A DNA stretch of 62,835 bases, from positions 1-62,835 of the forward strand of contig JBBHKE010003385.1 of NCBI GenBank assembly GCA_037447655.1. Reading direction: 5' to 3'. The notes under the pieces were generated by a model. That model did not search any database, was not told the DNA's origin, and saw nothing but the letters and a program-made list of their open reading frames with translations. The DNA comes from Zygnema cylindricum (Eukaryota; Streptophyta; Zygnematophyceae; Zygnematales; Zygnemataceae). Position 1 is the stretch's first letter. Each line of letters opens with the position of its first letter. This document shows positions 46,081-58,514 of this stretch, piece after piece. Position numbers and translations under genes: made by a program.

Positions 46081-47888
46081 GTTGTTTGTGTTTTGAGTGT
46101 TCGCTTTTTCCTATGATTTCATTAACAATGCACAATGGGGATGCGAACCGCTGAAAGCAAAACAGTGAAAGTTAAGAATTAGGCAAAAAACAAAGCATGA
46201 AGTTATCATACGTCCAAAACAAAAAAAACTATTGGATCCATGCGGGTGGGTAGACCTTTGAGGAGAAGACTCATCCATGACAGAAAATTTCTTCAAGATG
46301 GTGGACCTCCAAGCTTTGGATTTGAGACATTTTAAACATTCGAGATCGAGTCGTTTAAATGTCCAAGATATTGTGTCAAGATATTTGAGGTTATACATTA
46401 TTTAAATTTAAAGATAACCATATGAGTATAGTCGAGGTTGTAGCGTTCGGTAACAAATGTTCTAAGCCAGCGCGATGAAATGATTGTTTTTCATGGTATA
46501 TGGTGTTAATGATGTTTAGATGTGGTATATGCGCCTTGGCTTTTTGGCAAATTTGTGATTGCATGCACTAGTATTAAGTAATTATTTAGTTTACTTAAGT
46601 ATTTTTAAAGCTTATGTTCTATCATTTTTTTAAACGTTTGTTATAAATATTAAAGAAAGAACCTTTAAATGTTTGTGGTGGATGTTTTGTGTATTTAGCA
46701 TTCGTTCCATGTGTTACCTTGCAACTGAGCGCCAATGTCGATACCACTCAATTTCATATGATTTTGCGTGTTAAGTTTGTACAATTTTCTTTTTGACGCA
46801 CGTTGAAAGTGTATTTCAACAACATTGCAACACATAGCAAAGCCCTTTGACGATGCCAGGTGATAAAGGGCAACATCTCTTGAAGGGCAAACTAGTGTTC
46901 GCCACGATTGACCCATATCTCTAAATGCGATGTGAATTTGTAAGAACAAATATATTGGTCTGAATTCCTTTAAAAAATTCCAATGGTTTCCAGAGGATGT
47001 CATAGCTTGTTGTGCACTGAGAAAAGATGTTTTAAGTGGCAATAAAAAATTAACACTAATAGCGATACACGGAGTACCATATCGACAAGGATTAAGACCC
47101 TCCTCGATATTAAACATCGACAATTGACAATTCTCATTCGATACGCATCACTAAATAATCCTCATATTAGTGACGTTTACCAAAAAGCATTATCACATTG
47201 CAATTTAAAAGACAAAAAAAAAAAAAAACTGTGTATCTTTTATTGCCAATTTTTACTTGGACAACTATCTTATTTATATTGCATAAAACAACTCTTTTTA
47301 TAACCCTAAAGAATTAAAAAAAAAAAAGCCTGTAATTCCTTTGAGAAGGTCACAATAACCTAGTTCTCGATTGTTCTTGACCCAAAACCATGAAAAAAAA
47401 ATTGTAAACTACAATTTTGCAGATCATGAAGTACGACTTTTCTGGCTATGAGGATACATTTTTTAAAAAACTCCAATAATCATAAGTAAGACTTTTTGGA
47501 ACCGGAGACTTTTCTGACTCATTTCCACGTTTCACTACTTAAAAATAACGCAATGAATCGCGACCCTGATTAAGAAAAACTACATCTAAATTGCTCCCGA
47601 TAAACATCCACTTCTTTCTTCATTCAGTTTTGTTTACAATTTATGTTAAGCTCAGCTTTCGAACTAAGTTATTCAAGCTCGAACTCTTTATTTTCATTCA
47701 CAATTTCTTCCTTTATTTTTTATTTTTTTTTCAAACAAGGATTTAACCTTGAATAGTTTGTACCAACAATGAAACAGACGACCTTTCAGTACATTTTTTC
47801 GTCCTTCATTTCTTTATTGCCTTTTCAGTTTCCACTTCCCTTTGAATCCTCCATCGCTTTCCCCTTAATCCCTCCATCTTTTCCTGAC
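46081..47888. other. intergenic, MITE remnant
   Basis: Contains the right half of a CACCGTGTATCG-family MITE, about 47015-47074, ending GCGATACACGGAG. A 142-codon minus-strand frame (46695-47123) partly overlaps that remnant and has no recognisable domain. Confidence 0.4.
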
Positions 47889-49332
47889 CTACATCATTTT
47901 TTCTCGTAAAATCTTCCTGTTATACGCCCTTTGAGCCCTCCCATTGGAACCTGGACTCTTTGTCTTTTCCTCCAAAATTTGAAGATCATCGCCATCTTCT
48001 CTATTTTCTTCCTTAGAAACCTCGAAATCTTTATCATCCTTGTCATCTTCCTCCTTTTCCTCATTCTCATTCTCTGGTTCTTCAAAAGACACCTTCGTCT
48101 TCTTCTTGGCAAATTTCTTTGTCTTTACATCCTTTTCCTCATCCTCCTCATCCTCTTCCACCTCCCCCCCAATGCCCTCCTCCATTACCTGGTTTTTGCC
48201 ACTCTTACCTCCATTTTTTTTCCCTTTCTTCAGCAACTTCCCTTTCTTCTTTGTTGATACCACCTCTGTTGATTTCTTCTTCTTCACTTTCTTTTCTGCC
48301 TCCTCCCCTCCATAACTCTGCCCTCCCATATCTTCATCAATTTGGGCTTTTCTCTTACCACTCCTCCCTTCATTTGATGCTTTTGCTTTCACAGCATACA
48401 CACTTTTCTCATACTGATATTCCTTATTTACCATCTCTTCTATTCCACTTTCTTGAATACCTGCCCGTTTTGACGATTCTTGGTCCCTTGCCCGGAAAAT
48501 ATGTACCTTCACATTGGGAAAAAAAAAAACAACAACAACAACAAGAGCTTAAAAAAAGACCAACTGCTTGCCTCTTCCAGATTCCTTTCCATTCATTGCA
48601 AAACAATTGAAGAGTGGTAATAAAGAAATGGGATGATTGAGAGGAATGTAAGACAGATGAGATATGTGGAGGAGGTGAGCCCAGAGAAAATAAAGAGGAG
48701 AATGAGAGAAAACTACAGTGTTTCTAACAATTAAAGAAAAAAGGCCAATAAATGCAGTTAAAAAGCAGGGAGGGAAAGAAGAGGAGGGAAGAGCGGAGAC
48801 TCTGAAAAGCAGAAAGAGGGAGAGGCAAAGGACAAGAGGTGAAAAGCAGAAAGAGGAGGGGGAGAGGGAGGTGACAGTGAGAAGCAGAAAGAGGGAGAGG
48901 GAAGGGAGGAGATGGTGAAAAGCAAAAAGAGGGAAGGGAAGAGACGGTAAAAAGCAGAAAGAAGGAGATGGCAGGAAAGAGAGTGCGTCAAAAAATTGAA
49001 ATATTGGAGCAATGAATAGAAATAAAAAGGAGGTAAACAATTTGGAGAAAAAAATCTCGAGAATGAAGTAGAAAGGCGAAAAAAAATAGGAAAGAGTGAT
49101 ACAAAAAAGATAAGATTTAGAAAATAATAATCATTTAAGAAAACCATAGTTGTTCAAAACGTATTTTACGCACGTTTCGAACGCGCGTACAATACGTAGA
49201 AACTGGAGAGGTCGATTTGAAAAATCGTAAAAAACGTTAATGATTTTTTTTCCGTACAAATCCGTACATTTAAAAAAAATGAATTGAACATGTACCGCAG
49301 TTTGTACGCTTTGCGTTAAAAGAGCGGTGAAA

Positions 49333-49425
<93 letters not shown>

Positions 49426-52400
49426 TATTACACGATCTGTATGTATCGAAACACCTACATCAACTGGTTAAGGACAACTTTACCGTTGAATCCTATACGA
49501 CGTACACAGGCGCAGGTTCAAATCCTGCGAAATGCATTTTTATTATAATAAAATTGCCTGTCCTTCACAGACAGGCAGCCATGGCCTTCTCTCTCTACCT
49601 CTCCGAGAGCATGCAACTTCAAAAAAACAAAGTTCAGGCCATATGCAGATTCCATTTTTCATCATTCAACATTGCACGACGTAACACATTGATAAAAAAA
49701 ACAAAAACAATCACATTAGAACAAAAAAAAAATACATATATGTCCTTTAACTATTTTTACTCTAAATCTTCTTTATTTAACAGTTTACTAACTACTGCCG
49801 TGGCGTGGGTAATGGCGTCTTCTGTGATTTTTCGCGTTCAGCTGTTCAAGTAATAATGGCGGCTTCTTTTCGAAATTTGAAGAAGACGCCCGTACAAAAT
49901 TTGAACTCACGGCGCTCAAATAGTGTGACACCGCAACGTCTCTTTTTGGAAATATTTGTAGACGTCACATTATTTTCCCGTACAATCCATGTACATTCTG
50001 TTCGGTTTACTGAACAGAAAGTACGGATACGTGCATCGAATCTTTTTTGTAAACTACCGTACAGTTTCCGTAAAAAATCTAACAGTTACAGTATTTTTTT
50101 TATTATTTCCCGTAAATTGTCAGTTTCAGTTTACAGTAGACGTTTTTTTGCGTATTTTTGAACAGTCACGTACAATGCTTAGAAACTGGAAAAAATGAAA
50201 AAAACGCGAGTATTGAACAACTAGGAAGAAAACCATAAATGGGTGTAGTGAGTTTAAGTTGCAAGAAACAAAATAAAAAGAAATTACTGAAATAATTTTC
50301 TCCAATTCTTTGCATGAACTTCATTACTCACACATTGTCATTTCTTTGGTAGTGAATTACTGTGTCAGTTGACTTCAACAGATCTCCAAAAACATACTGA
50401 ATATTTACAGAAAATATTTACATTCACCACATTTACTCATTTGAACCATTTATCCCTTAATTTACCCCATTGCATAGACCCCTAAGTAGACGCTATGGAA
50501 ACAAACAAATAACATTTCCCCAGTTATTGTTTTAACATATTTGTTTGAATAATCCACACTTTCCCCAAACAAAAAAAGTAAAAGGTTAAAGACATCGAAC
50601 CAAGAAATACCTTTAAACGAGTGGTTTCTGTGAGTTCAAAGAGAAGTACATCTCCAGAATCCAATTGGTTATCGATTGCAAATCCCCTCCAACCTCCACT
50701 TAGACCCCCTTTATCCGCCTTATAAATTGTTTCCCACTCCACACCGTCACTGTTTTCAAGAATGACTACAGCATCGGTTTTGGGCAAATGGTCCCTACAA
50801 AAATTGGCATTTAGACCCTGCAAGTAAGAAAAAGGGCATGGTTAAGAGAGAGAGGAGAGAGGGGGAGAGGGAGAGAGCGAGAGAGCAAGAGAGAGGGAGA
50901 GAGGGAGTGAGAGAGGGACCTCACCTCACCACCAGGACCACCACCACTCACCAGACCACCACCTCACAGACACACACACACACACAGGGAGAGAGAGAGA
51001 GAGACAAGAGAACCTCACCAACAAGTGGAAGTTTAAAAAGACATCCCTTTCAGTCCTCCAAGGCCTCTTTAAATTCACAAAAGGCTTTGAAACAAACCGG
51101 CTCAGCCAGCAATTTAAAGGTGTAAATACAATGTCATGCATTTACAACATTGTTATTTGTTTTGTTAGATTGTCAGCCTATCTTAAAATCAAACTCACAT
51201 CCTTTATGACTAAACATGTACATTTTGCAAATATTTTAAGAAGAGAATTGAAAACCCTTCGATTCCTTTGTAAAATATTTATATCCCTAGAAAATCCTAA
51301 CAATAAATGGCCAACCACGAATAGTTTCAAATGTTGCAAGAGAAAAACCTCAGTTTGTTTATTTCTAACCAACAATACCACAAAAAACGAACATTTGAGC
51401 AAGGCGTAAAAATGTAGGCCAAAACCTTTTTCTTTTTCTAATTAACAACACTTTGAAAATATTTCTGATATCGACCATTGTAAGAATTTAGACCTGTTTT
51501 TTTCTAACCAACAACAATTAAAGTAAGCAAGGGTGTTAAATTTCACCACACAGTAAAATGTTCAGCACCGTAAAAATTTGACCACGCTAAAATATTTCAG
51601 CACCGTAAAATTTTCAATACCGTAAAATTTCACCACTCCGTAAAAGTTTAGGCCAACACACCATCCAGAATCCTCCAGACATTTGGGAGGGCATCACTGT
51701 CTTCAATAGACAAGGATATTTCAAGGTCAAAGCCATGGCTTCACAAGCTTCAACTGCCTCTCTCATGGCTTCCGGGGAATATTCTCCTCGAGGGAGGGAC
51801 CTATTATTGCCCGTAGAACTGCAACATGCCCCGGGAAAAAAGAAAAACAAGAAAACAGAAAAAACAAAAGACGACACATAGGCCGACCGAATTATAACTG
51901 ATTTCTGTTCGATTTCTGACGTTTTTTCTTCTTTAATTAAGCGCGGGAGAGACCTACCAGACAGAAACATCCTGAAACATGAGATCGCACCATCCGTTTG
52001 CATAAACAAGCTCTTTCCAATTTTTCTGCGAGAGAAAAAGCAGCCTCTTCTGCGGCCTCGGATTCTTTCGTAAAAGTGAAGTTTCTCAAATAAGAAGGAT
52101 ATCTACTTCGGTCTTGACTGCAAAGAAGGATATGTGGGAAAGGAGAACTGTCAGGATTCTTTTTGTAAAAGATTTTTTTTTCAAATAAGAAGGATATCTA
52201 CTTCGGTCTTGACTGCAAAGAAGGATAAGTGGGAAAAGAGTCCTGTCAGGATTTTTAGCTAAAAGATAATTTTTTGAAATAAAATGGATGTCTATTTCGG
52301 TCTTGGCTGCAAAGAAGGATATGTGAGAAAAGAGAACTGTCAGGATTCTTTTGTAAAAGAGAAGTTTCTTAAATAAGAAGGATATCAACTTCGGTCTTGA

Positions 52401-54364
52401 CTCTAAAGAATGATGTGTGGGAAAGGAGAACTGTCAAAAGGATCTTACTTAAACAAATACGATTGTTTTGTCCTAATTGGGGACAATTATTTGTTGGAGA
52501 AATGTCTATACAAAGTAGGAAAGCTTCTCTTCTTTATTTCTCTTGCGATTTTTTTGCTAAAAAGAAAAAACCTGGGCGCATGTCAGGTGCAACTTTTTAA
52601 TTTCTTAAGTTGGGATTTGTGAGAAAATAAAATTGTGAGAGATCTTATTGAAATGGAGGCATCGGAGTAGCAAACAAGCGCAAAAATTCACAAATATAAA
52701 AAACATATTAAACACGGGGAACCGAAAGGCAAGTGCTCACTTGCTATTACGCCAGTTGGTAGGTTTTACTTCTGTATCCATCTGCAAAACAAAAAAAAAA
52801 TGAAAACAAAAACATCAAAACCCAAAGAATCGATATCAAAAGAATAAAAACGGACAAAAAAAAACGGACGTTCTTTAAAAGTAAATATAATTTAATCTTT
52901 ACTTCACTACGTTAACATATTGATATTGAGACTAACATCCGAATAGGCTAACATCGTTAATAATACTGAACTTACACGATCAAAACTGGTATGGTCACTT
53001 TTTTTAAAGATTAGGCATTCCGGATTACTACTACCGTAACCTTGTTACAAACAGAAACATAAAAAAAAAAAAACAGATAGATCTGGAAACTCACAAACCG
53101 ATACGAGGGTCGAGGCTTTGAAGAAACTCGTGCTGATCTTCGTTCTGGCAACAAAAGACCGATGGATTTTGGCTAAAAAAATAAAATAAAAAAGTCATAA
53201 TGATTTTTGTCAGTAAACCTTGAACCCCTAAATGAGCCCTAGAACAAAACCCTAAACAAGACCCAAAACAAAACGCTGGTAATAACAATAAAATAAATCT
53301 TCAAAATCCTAAAAATCCCCTAAAATCCCTTCTAGAAACAATTCAAGAAACACAAAAAGACCCTCCAAAGAACCCTAAAAATATCCTAAACATCCATGTG
53401 GGAATCCTCCCATTACCTCCAACCACCTATGTGTAGAGATACTAAGGGAGAGAGGAGAGAGAGGGAGCGGGTGGAGGAGGGGGGAGGGCGAGGGAGAGGG
53501 GGAGGGAGAGGGGGAAGGAGAGCAAGAGGAAGAGGGGGAGGGGGAGGGGGAGGGGGTTGGGGGGGAGAGGGAGAGGGAGAGAAAACCTTTTTTAGTCGTG
53601 GTTGCTTGGCTTTTACTGTAGATTTTGATATTTCATCTTTGATTTCCAGAACACCTAATTCCTGGAAAACGGCCATGCATATAAAGTACAGGCAATAATA
53701 AATACACTAGATTAAATAAGTAAATAAATTTTCAATAATATTATAATAAATAACAAAATTATTTGAGTATGTATCCTGTGCAAACAAAAAAAAATGCACA
53801 AAAACGACTTTTCTCCCCCCCTCCAAAAAAAAACACCGATAATTTGACTCCTCATCAGTTCCTCAATATATGTTTCAAATATTCCAATAGAGATAATGAG
53901 TTCATCGCATTACTACACTATCTATAATAATAACATAATTACAGCTTATCATTAAAATGTATCACTAAACTATTTATAATAATAACGTAATTATAGGTTA
54001 TCATTAAAATGTATCACTAAACTATTTATAATAATAACATAATTACAGGTTATCATTAAAATGTATCACTAAACTATTCATAATAATAACATAATTATAG
54101 GTTATCATTAAAATGTATAACTAAACTATTTATAATAATAGCATAATTAAAGGGAGGGAGGAGGGAGGGAGGGAGGGAGGGAATATGGAAAATGAAGATG
54201 GAAAGGGAGGAAAAAAAGAGAAAGGCATTAAGAGCAACTGGAAAATGAAAGAATGGAGATCAAGGACAAAAGAGAGAAACACAAACCTTCAACTTCTGTC
54301 TATTTCTCTCCACTTGTCTTTGTCTCTCAAGTTCATATTCAGTCAGTTTCACACTTGGAGCCAT
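47889..54364 (-). CDS. B3-domain DNA-binding protein with Lys/Glu-rich tail
   Basis: Complete model of 417 residues from seven exons, minus strand: 54364-54287, 53661-53587, 53172-53095, 52781-52741, 51818-51662, 50817-50611, 48506-47889. All introns are GT-AG and phases are consistent (only intron 4 is not phase 0). Residues 1-60 hold the conserved leader EYELERQRQVERN and KELGV; RRSARVSS follows near 61-70. The B3 DNA-binding domain spans about 125-220, with MSGGFWMGL, FCRDHLPK, GLSGGWRGFAIDNQL, GDVLLFEL and LKVHIFRA, matching the plant single-B3 subgroup related to Arabidopsis At5g42700. Residues 221-417 are a low-complexity basic and acidic tail (KKVKKKK, EEDEEDEE, KEEDDKDDKD), probably nuclear and disordered. 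A nuclear transcriptional or chromatin role is inferred. The start is the first ATG before the conserved leader. Confidence 0.85.
48765..48990 (+). repeat. GAGGGAGAGG polypurine tract in intron 6 of the B3 gene
   Basis: Repeated AAGCAGAAAGAGGGAGAGG units on the plus strand, about 45-bp period, so pyrimidine-rich on the gene strand. It produces long Phe/Ser/Leu frames on the minus strand that are not exons. Confidence 0.8.
49337..49421. repeat. (TA)n microsatellite
   Basis: About 42 uninterrupted TA units inside the hAT-like element; it gives the Tyr-Ile reading frames on both strands. Confidence 0.95.
49460..49535 (+). other. tRNA-like module inside the hAT-like element
   Basis: AACTGGTTAAGGAC resembles a D-arm/A box. 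Further on, GCAGG-TTCAAAT-CCTGC makes a perfect five-pair T-arm with a seven-base loop containing the B-box core GGTTCAAATCC. The acceptor stem does not pair, and no clear anticodon arm is seen. The sister element at 403-1118 has a diverged equivalent at about 645-720. It could be a tRNA-derived SINE relic captured by the transposon. Confidence 0.35.
50838..50915 (+). repeat. GAGAGGGAGAG polypurine tract in intron 5 of the B3 gene
   Basis: A short G/A tract followed by a CACC/ACCA stretch and an (AC)n then (GA)n run to about 51005. It lies directly upstream of the B3 exon on the minus strand. Confidence 0.8.
52080..52440. repeat. minisatellite, unit about 95 bp, four copies, in intron 4 of the B3 gene
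   Basis: Units contain AAATAAGAAGGATATCTAC, TTCGGTCTTGACTGCAAAGAA and GAACTGTCAGGATTCTTTTG and start near 52087, 52182, 52277 and 52372. The open frame on the minus strand through this array is repeat-derived. Confidence 0.85.
53440..53590 (+). repeat. GGGGGAGGG polypurine tract in intron 2 of the B3 gene
   Basis: A G-richer tract (GAGGGGGAGGGGGAGGG) that abuts the donor of exon 2 on the minus strand. It contains several G runs compatible with G-quadruplex formation on the plus strand. Confidence 0.85.
53900..54150. repeat. minisatellite, unit about 57 bp, four to five copies, in intron 1 of the B3 gene
   Basis: Units read TATCATTAAAATGTATCACT, AAACTATTTATAATAATAAC and ATAATTACAGGT in succession. 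A GGAGGGAGGGAGGG run follows at 54151-54181. Confidence 0.85.
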
Positions 54365-55258
54365 GAAAAAATGTGTCTTTTCTAGAGTTTTTTGAGGTGT
54401 TTGTGATTACTGAAGAAAAGGAAAGAAGAAAAAGTACCAAAAGTAAAACTAAAATAATTTAAAAGTTTAAATATGATAGCATTTCTCTCTCATTCTATCT
54501 TTCCCCTCCTCTCCTTCTCACTCCCTCTCTCTCTCTCTCTCTCTCTCACTCTCTCGCTCTCTCACTCTCTTCCCCTCTCTCTCTGTCTCTAACTCCCCTA
54601 TGCCTCCTTCCTCTCTTCTCTTTCCTCCTCTCTTCTCTCTCACTTCCTTATTTTTCTCTAGGGATTGGTGCTCCCAAAATTTTGTCAGGTGTCACAAGAT
54701 GAATTTGTAAATAGAGGGAGGAGGAGTTGGAGAGGGTGAGGAAGAGGGAGTTATAATCGAAAGGAGTTGGGAGATTCTAGGGTTTGGACAAAGGAGTTGG
54801 GAGATTCTAGGGTTTGGTCTTCAAAGAAGAGAAGACATGGCGCACAACAAATGGACGGCACAAAATTCAAAATTTGAATTAGATGCTTGATAAGGTTCCA
54901 TGCAAACTTCGCATAGAAACGGTGTGAAGTTCTAAACTTGAACGGTGAACTGGAGCGTAATATCGTATTGACGGCGTAACAAGCATGGAAATACTTTATG
55001 TAATTTGACATTTTGAACTCTATAATGCATGCGTATTCAATAATTTAAGTACATTGTTTTCCCATACTTTTTCTCACGGTAAGAATTTACACGACGTTCG
55101 AAACGTCTAAACAAGCCAATGTTTCGAACAACAAGACAAAAAATGCCCGTTACACGGGCAAGGTTCGTGTTCTGTGCGTTTATGCTTGTACGGAGCTTTT
55201 ATATACTCGTATTTGGGAACAACTACAGGTGGGTCATTGATGAAGTTTACGATATTGT
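54365..55258. other. region upstream of the B3 gene
   Basis: A CT-rich tract at 54480-54660 (CTCTCTCTCTCAC) lies 120-300 bases upstream of the B3 start codon and could belong to its promoter or 5' leader. Beyond it, 55013-55130 is a segment repeated at 55763-55805 and 56608-56685, where insertions have split it. A short direct repeat, GGAGTTGGGAGATTCTAGGG, occurs at 54763 and 54792. Confidence 0.5.
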
Positions 55259-55758
55259 TTTAGCGAACTGACAAGGCGTAGGATGACACTCCGTGGGAAA
55301 AAAAACCGGGAAAAAAAAAAAAAACGCGGACGGGCAACCAAACAAAATTTCTACCGTGAATGAACCACGGAAAAAAAAAAAATAGTAAGGCTTTATTTTG
55401 TGTGGCCCTCAAAATTGCAGACGCTAATATGACAGATTGTCCTTTCGTAAGTTGTGTTATGGGCTTTTCATGTGATCTTTTTAAATCGCCTACTTTGATC
55501 AGCGACCGTCCGATCATCCAAATCTGAGGGTTAAAATAAAAACTCCCTCAAAACTCACAGAAATGTTTTTTTTTGTCCGATTTTTTTTTTAAATTTAGAC
55601 ATTTCGTTTAATTCTCTGTCGATCGATGTGCAACTCAACCCTGTTCCTATTTTATTTCATTTTGCGGCCAATACAATATGGGTCTTAAGGGCATATTGTA
55701 TGTTTTGCGTACAATAGGCATATTGTATGGGCGTACGGTCACCTACTTTTGAACTATG
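55259..55758. mobile_element. truncated CATAGTT-terminal element
   Basis: Matches the right two thirds of 2209-2849 (AGCGAACTGAC, GTTGTGTTATGGGCTTTTCA, CGATCGATGTGCAACTCAAC) and ends with TTTTGAACTATG at 55758. The left terminus is missing. Confidence 0.75.
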
Positions 55759-55900
55759 ATTTTGAATCTATAATGCATGCGTATTCAATAATTTAAGTAC
55801 ATATATAATACAGTACATTGCACGTACTGTACTGTACTTTACTATACTGTGATGGACTCTACAATACTGTATTGTACTTATATGGAGGATTGTTCGATAC

Positions 55901-56356
55901 CATAGTTCAAAAGTAGGCGTTTTTTCATAAGCCTTAAATAGGCCGCCTTTAGAGTGAGTTGAGTTACGGGCTTTCCATGTGATCCTTTTAGATCGTTACT
56001 TTGATCAACGACCGTCCGATCGTTCGAATCTGACGATAGTCCTATCGTAGGTTGTGTTATGGGCTTTCCATGTGATCTTCTTAGATCGCTACTTTGATCG
56101 GCGACCGTCCGATCGTCCAAATCTGACGGTTTAAATAAAAAGTACCTCAAAACTCACAAAAAAATATTGTTTTGTCCAAATGTTTTTCAAAATTTAGACA
56201 TGACGTTTAATTCTCTGTCGATCGATGTGCAACTCAACCCTGTTACTATTTTATTTCATTTTGCAGCCAATACAATATGGGTCTTAAGGTAGTATTGTAA
56301 AATTTACGTACAATAAGCATATTTTATGGGCGACTTTCACCTACTTTAAAACTATG
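55901..56356. mobile_element. CATAGTT-terminal element, perfect 8-bp TSD
   Basis: 456 bp from CATAGTTCAAAAGTAGGCG to CTACTTTAAAACTATG, flanked by TTCGATAC at 55893-55900 and 56357-56364. An internal segment (GGGCTTTCCATGTGATC to CGTCCGATCG) is duplicated within it. Confidence 0.85.
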
Positions 56357-56399
56357 TTCGATACCCTTGCTGTACTGTACTGTAGTGTACACCGCCAAT

Positions 56400-56603
56400 C
56401 GCTATTAGCGTTGTGTACGCTAATCCAGTCCCGCTTTTTTTTTTATTCTCAAATAGAATTATCCACACTATTTAAAAAAAAATCATAATTCCTAATTAGA
56501 GTAATCGATTTCTTCCAAAATTTCCAAATTTCCAATTAGCGTAAACCACGCTAATTATTCGTATACGCTAAAGAAACTTCTACGCTAATAGCGATTGGCG
56601 GTG
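56400..56603. mobile_element. MITE, CACCGCCAATCG termini, TA duplication
   Basis: 204 bp with perfect inverted ends CACCGCCAATCGCTATTAGC and GCTAATAGCGATTGGCGGTG, with TA on both sides. The interior is rich in ACGCTAAT. Confidence 0.85.
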
Positions 56604-58514
56604 TAGTGTTCCCATACTTTTTCTCACGGTAAGAATTTACAACGACGTTTGAAACGTCTAAATAAGCCAATGCTTCGACTTTCGAACAATACAGTACAGT
56701 TAGTAGTGGATAGTTAGATACCCCTTCAGCCCTTTTAAAATTGTACTAAAATGACAAAATGTACACTTCCGAGACACCTATGGCTGTATGGCATTAGAGA
56801 CATAGTTGTCCTATTCCTACGGATTTCGTCTTTTTTTCGAAAACTAAGTAGTATTCGTTACTTTCATACCGTTCGTTAGTTTTCGCTGTACGATGTACGA
56901 AAACGTACGGAAACCGTCCCCTTAACCCTAAAAAATCCTTAAAAATCCTAAAAACGTACGAAAAACATACGTAAATGTACGTCATTGTACGACATGTGTA
57001 CCCAAAAAAACCCAGGAGTACGGATAATCTAAGGCAGTTGTACTGTAATTTACTCGAATGTACGAAATACACGAGAAGTATCCTAAGCACCCTAAAAATC
57101 CCCCCATTCACTAACCCTAAAAGTACTGAAATATACGGACGCCGTACGTAGATGTACGAAAAATGTAAGTCTGTATAACTGCATTATAAGGAAAAGTACG
57201 AAAATGTACCCTAAAAATCTCAAAATAATAACCGTCAAAAGTACGAAAAAATACGGACACTGTACGTAAATGTACGAATAATAGTTGGCTGTTTAACATA
57301 AATATTTGAGAACACACGAGAATGTACCCTAAAATTCCTCAAGCCCCCTAAAAGTACTGAAATGTACGAAAATAGTACGCAAATGTACGAAAATGTTCGG
57401 GTACATAGTCAAGTACGCATTTAATAACATTTTTTCATAGATGTCTCATTCGTACTGATTTTGACATTTTTACGAAATTTCGTTATTTTTTTATAATTTT
57501 GAACCTTTCGTAAAATGCGTATACTTTTCGTACGGATGATATGTACGGATATAATGTACGTAAATATTCAGATGAAGGGTTGAACGTACACCGTGAATCG
57601 CTATTAGAGCTAAACACTATTTTGGGTTCAAGGCCTAAACGCCAACAAAAAGTCAAAAACTAACGCTAATTTATAGACCTAACAGTAATTTGGATGTAGC
57701 TGCGATAGTCTTTGTTCACATGTTCGACGCTTGAACATGTGAGAACAGATTCCCGCGATTCTCCCTCGTCTTTATGATTGAGAATCAAATCTGAGTGTGC
57801 TTTTTCGTGGCGACGCACTCAATATCCCGTGTCGACGCCGTTATCTGACACTTATTCTGTACGTCTATACAAAATAATGAGCAGTTTGCGTACGAACCGA
57901 TTCATTCTTTATACTACACTATTTAAATTTTTCAAAAGGCGAAAAAAAACAATTAACGCTAATTAAACAGTAACTTTAGTCTGTGTTCACATGTTCGACA
58001 GTTAAACATGTGAGAACAGGTTTTCGTGATTTTCCTTCGTCGTTATGACTTGGAATCAAATCTGAGTACGATTTTTCCGTGGCGACGCACTCAATTTCCT
58101 TTGTCGACGCTGTTACCTAACACTTATTTTGTACGCCTGTTCAAAATAACGAATATTTTAGTACAAACAGAGGCAATTCGTACATTGCACTTTTTAAAAG
58201 AAATTGAAATTAGAGTAGCTAACGCTAATTAAAAAGTAATCATATTAACGTAAAATAAAAGGAAGTTTGATTTAAGTTGTAGTAGTATTATTTATTAAAT
58301 GTTTTTATATTTTTTCTTTTATTATAAAGTCAAAGTAGGTCAACGCATTTAATCAATTTTTGTTTGTTTCATGCGCATATTCGTTATTTTTTGGGCGTTT
58401 CATGCGTGCGTTTTATGCGCATGAGACATCTATGCATTTTTTTCATCGTTAAATGCGTATCGTGCGTAGTATTCGCGCGTTCGTTTCGTGCGTATTATGC
58501 GCACGGGACAACTA
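56604..58514. other. intergenic, GTACG-rich degenerate repeats
   Basis: At 56860-57570 words such as GTACGAAAATGTACG, GTACGTAAATGTACG and CCCTAAAAATCC recur irregularly. Another MITE start (CACCGTGAATCGC) is at 57599, and two units near 57710 and 57985 share TGTTCACATGTTCGAC and GACGCACTCAAT. No gene is recognised. Confidence 0.45.

Larger units (their letters stand above)
49145..50225. mobile_element. hAT-like element, CATAGTTGTT termini, perfect 8-bp TSD
   Basis: Starts CATAGTTGTTCAAAACG, ends TTGAACAACTAGG, with AAGAAAAC at 49137-49144 and 50226-50233. It is related along its length to 403-1118, but contains a long (TA)n run at 49337-49421 and extra interior. It lies in intron 6 of the B3 gene. 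No transposase is seen. Confidence 0.85.

Noticed and set aside
47931-48610. Plus-strand Ser/Pro/Phe-rich frames over the B3 gene tail
   Set aside because: They mirror the Lys/Glu-rich coding exon on the minus strand, which is joined in phase to a recognisable B3 domain.
49131-49424. 97-codon minus-strand frame with a Tyr-Ile run
   Set aside because: Translation of the (TA)n microsatellite.
51920-51970. 14-base micro-exon (after TTTCAG, before GTAGGT) in the B3 gene intron 4
   Set aside because: Including it breaks the phase; skipping it joins exon 4 (phase 2) to exon 5 perfectly.
56794-57317. Two hydrophobic minus-strand frames of 105 and 66 codons
   Set aside because: They arise from degenerate GTACGAAAATGTACG repeats and share no conserved start or splice structure.
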